Below, piece after piece: positions 4,125-5,309 of a stretch of DNA of 5,309 nucleotides. A model generated the notes under the pieces. The model worked only from the letters and a program-made list of their open reading frames with translations. It did not search any database and was not told where the DNA came from. The DNA comes from an uncultured Veillonella sp. (GTDB taxonomy: Bacteria > Bacillota_C > Negativicutes > Veillonellales > Veillonellaceae), in the NCBI GenBank assembly GCA_900765235.1, contig CAAFRK010000212.1, positions 1-5,309 of the forward strand, written 5' to 3'. Every line of letters starts with the position of its first letter. Within the stretch, counting starts at the first letter, position 1. A program made the position numbers and the translations under genes.

Positions 4125-5309
4125 TTATTCTAATTCTTTACCTTTAAGTTCAGGAATTAAGAATACAGTTGCTAGAATATCAAGTACGTAGATAATAGCT
4201 AGGAATGCAATTGCTACTTGGTAGGAGTACATAGAGATGATCATGCCTACTACCATTGGGCTAAAGCCGCCTACAGCACGGCCTATGTTAAATAGTACGT
4301 TTTGAGCTGTTGCACGGGCAGTTGTTGGGTATGCTTCTGCCATCAAGGCACCATAACCACCCATCATACCATTTACAGAGGCCCCTAAAATTGCCCCAGC
4401 AAATAGCATAGCTGTTGGATCAGATAGTTGAGAGTAAATCAAAATAGATGCTACAGCACATACTTGGAATAGAATAAATGTAGGTTTACGACCGATTTTA
4501 TCTGCCAAGCGACCAAATAGCCAAATACCAACCATCATGCCACATACAGTAACAGCTGTCCATAAACCAGATTTTGTAAGGGAGAAACCTAATTGCTTAC
4601 TTAAGAAATTAGGTAACCAAATCATAATACCATAATAACCAAAGTTTTGAACTGATGTTAAAATAGCAACACCAATAGATGTCTTTGTTGTTTTTACATC
4701 TTTTACTAATAACTTGAAAGAGTTAGTATGTGAATGTTCCTTAGATTCTTTACTTTGTACAAAGATTTCTGGTTCATGTAGTTTAGCACGGAATACCCAA
4801 GCAATTAAAGCTGGAATAATACCAACCATAAACATGCCGCGCCACCCAATAATAGGAATGAGTAACGGTGTTAACAAAGCGGCCGCTAATACGCCTAATT
4901 GCCAACCAAGGGCAACATAACTTGTTGCTTTGGCGCGGTGCTGAGCAGGCCAAGCTTCGGCAGCTAGTGCCATGCCAATCCCAAATTCACCACCTAAACC
5001 AATACCAGCGATTGTACGGTAAATAAGAAGATCCCAATACCCTTGAGCAAAGGCACAAAGACCTGTAAATACCGCAAAAAGTACGATAGTCCAAGTCAAT
5101 ACGCGAACGCGACCAAACTTATCGGACAAGGTACCAAAGATAAAGCCACCTAGTACGGCACCTACCAAGGTCCACGTCACAAGAGAACCGGCTTGACCTG
5201 TAGTTAATCCTAAATCTCCAGAAATTAAGGTTAGCATAAAGCCTAAAATCAAGAGATCAAAACCATCCATTGCATAACCAATGGAAGACCCAATGACTGC
5301 TTTCCAGCC
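4125..5309 (-). CDS. MFS transporter, probable organic-acid:proton symporter (partial, N-terminus cut by right edge)
   Basis: The window holds the last 394 residues. The frame is open to the edge, beginning GWKAVIGSSIGYAMDGFDLL, so the Met at 5270 is internal and the true start lies outside. Visible landmarks, counted from the first residue in the window: the helix 1 motif MDGFDLLILGF (14-24), MFS motif A GTLSDKFGRVRV (59-70), RTIAGIGLGGEFGIG (98-112) followed by AEAWP, the second motif A copy GRLADKIGRK (266-275), AEAYPTTARATAQN (324-337) and a C-terminal PELKGKELE. A polar central loop (about 180-205) joins the two six-helix halves. DGFD in helix 1 and GGE in helix 4 are typical of proton symporters for aromatic acids, sialic acid, shikimate or lactate. 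The exact subfamily and substrate cannot be settled. It converges on the DASS gene and shares its terminator. Confidence 0.92.
   Translation of the reverse strand, partial: GWKAVIGSSIGYAMDGFDLLILGFMLTLISGDLGLTTGQAGSLVTWTLVGAVLGGFIFGTLSDKFGRVRVLTWTIVLFAVFTGLCAFAQGYWDLLIYRTIAGIGLGGEFGIGMALAAEAWPAQHRAKATSYVALGWQLGVLAAALLTPLLIPIIGWRGMFMVGIIPALIAWVFRAKLHEPEIFVQSKESKEHSHTNSFKLLVKDVKTTKTSIGVAILTSVQNFGYYGIMIWLPNFLSKQLGFSLTKSGLWTAVTVCGMMVGIWLFGRLADKIGRKPTFILFQVCAVASILIYSQLSDPTAMLFAGAILGASVNGMMGGYGALMAEAYPTTARATAQNVLFNIGRAVGGFSPMVVGMIISMYSYQVAIAFLAIIYVLDILATVFLIPELKGKELE

Noticed and set aside
4125..5270. Met at 5270 as the true start of the MFS transporter
   Set aside because: The frame continues upstream to the edge with a typical MFS first-helix sequence (VIGSSIGYAMDGFD), and no ribosome binding site lies before this Met.

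Overview
The window (5,309 bases, AT-rich) looks like the chromosome of a low-GC Bacillota-type bacterium. The gene content, strong AGGAGG-type ribosome binding sites and protein sequences would fit the Negativicutes, perhaps Veillonella; that assignment is recognition and inference, not a database result. No phage, insertion sequence, CRISPR array, rRNA or tRNA is visible.

Left part, minus strand: the first 20 codons of a cut-off gene with a signal-peptide-like start (1-63), then a gene for a small two-helix membrane protein of unknown function (210-755). Next comes the translation operon infC-rpmI-rplT (IF3, L35, L20), read right to left from a promoter at about 2134-2162 to a strong Rho-independent terminator at 831-858. 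The leader of about 120 nt before infC carries a second intrinsic terminator ending just before the infC ribosome binding site. It also carries an upstream segment able to pair with the terminator's 5' arm. This is a classic attenuator layout, and the natural reading is an L20-type autoregulatory leader. infC most likely starts with the rare codon ATT at 2003, which would add IF3's own start-codon discrimination as a second layer of control.

Middle: a gene-free stretch of about 320 bases (2163-2484) separates the operon from a divergent transporter gene. It holds an 8-bp dyad and a degenerate tandem repeat array (2333-2445) built of 17- and 14-base units.

Right part: a DASS/SLC13-family anion transporter (2499-3992, plus strand) and an MFS transporter (4125 to the right edge, minus strand, N-terminus cut off) converge on a shared symmetrical terminator (4025-4054). 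Both are probably organic-acid permeases, which would suit an organism living on lactate and dicarboxylates, but neither substrate can be read from sequence.

I see no clearly undescribed multi-gene system. The points most worth checking are the infC leader architecture, the repeat array, the paired Ser-Ala-Thr motifs of the DASS transporter and a 13-bp sequence shared in inverted orientation by the two promoters flanking the translation operon.
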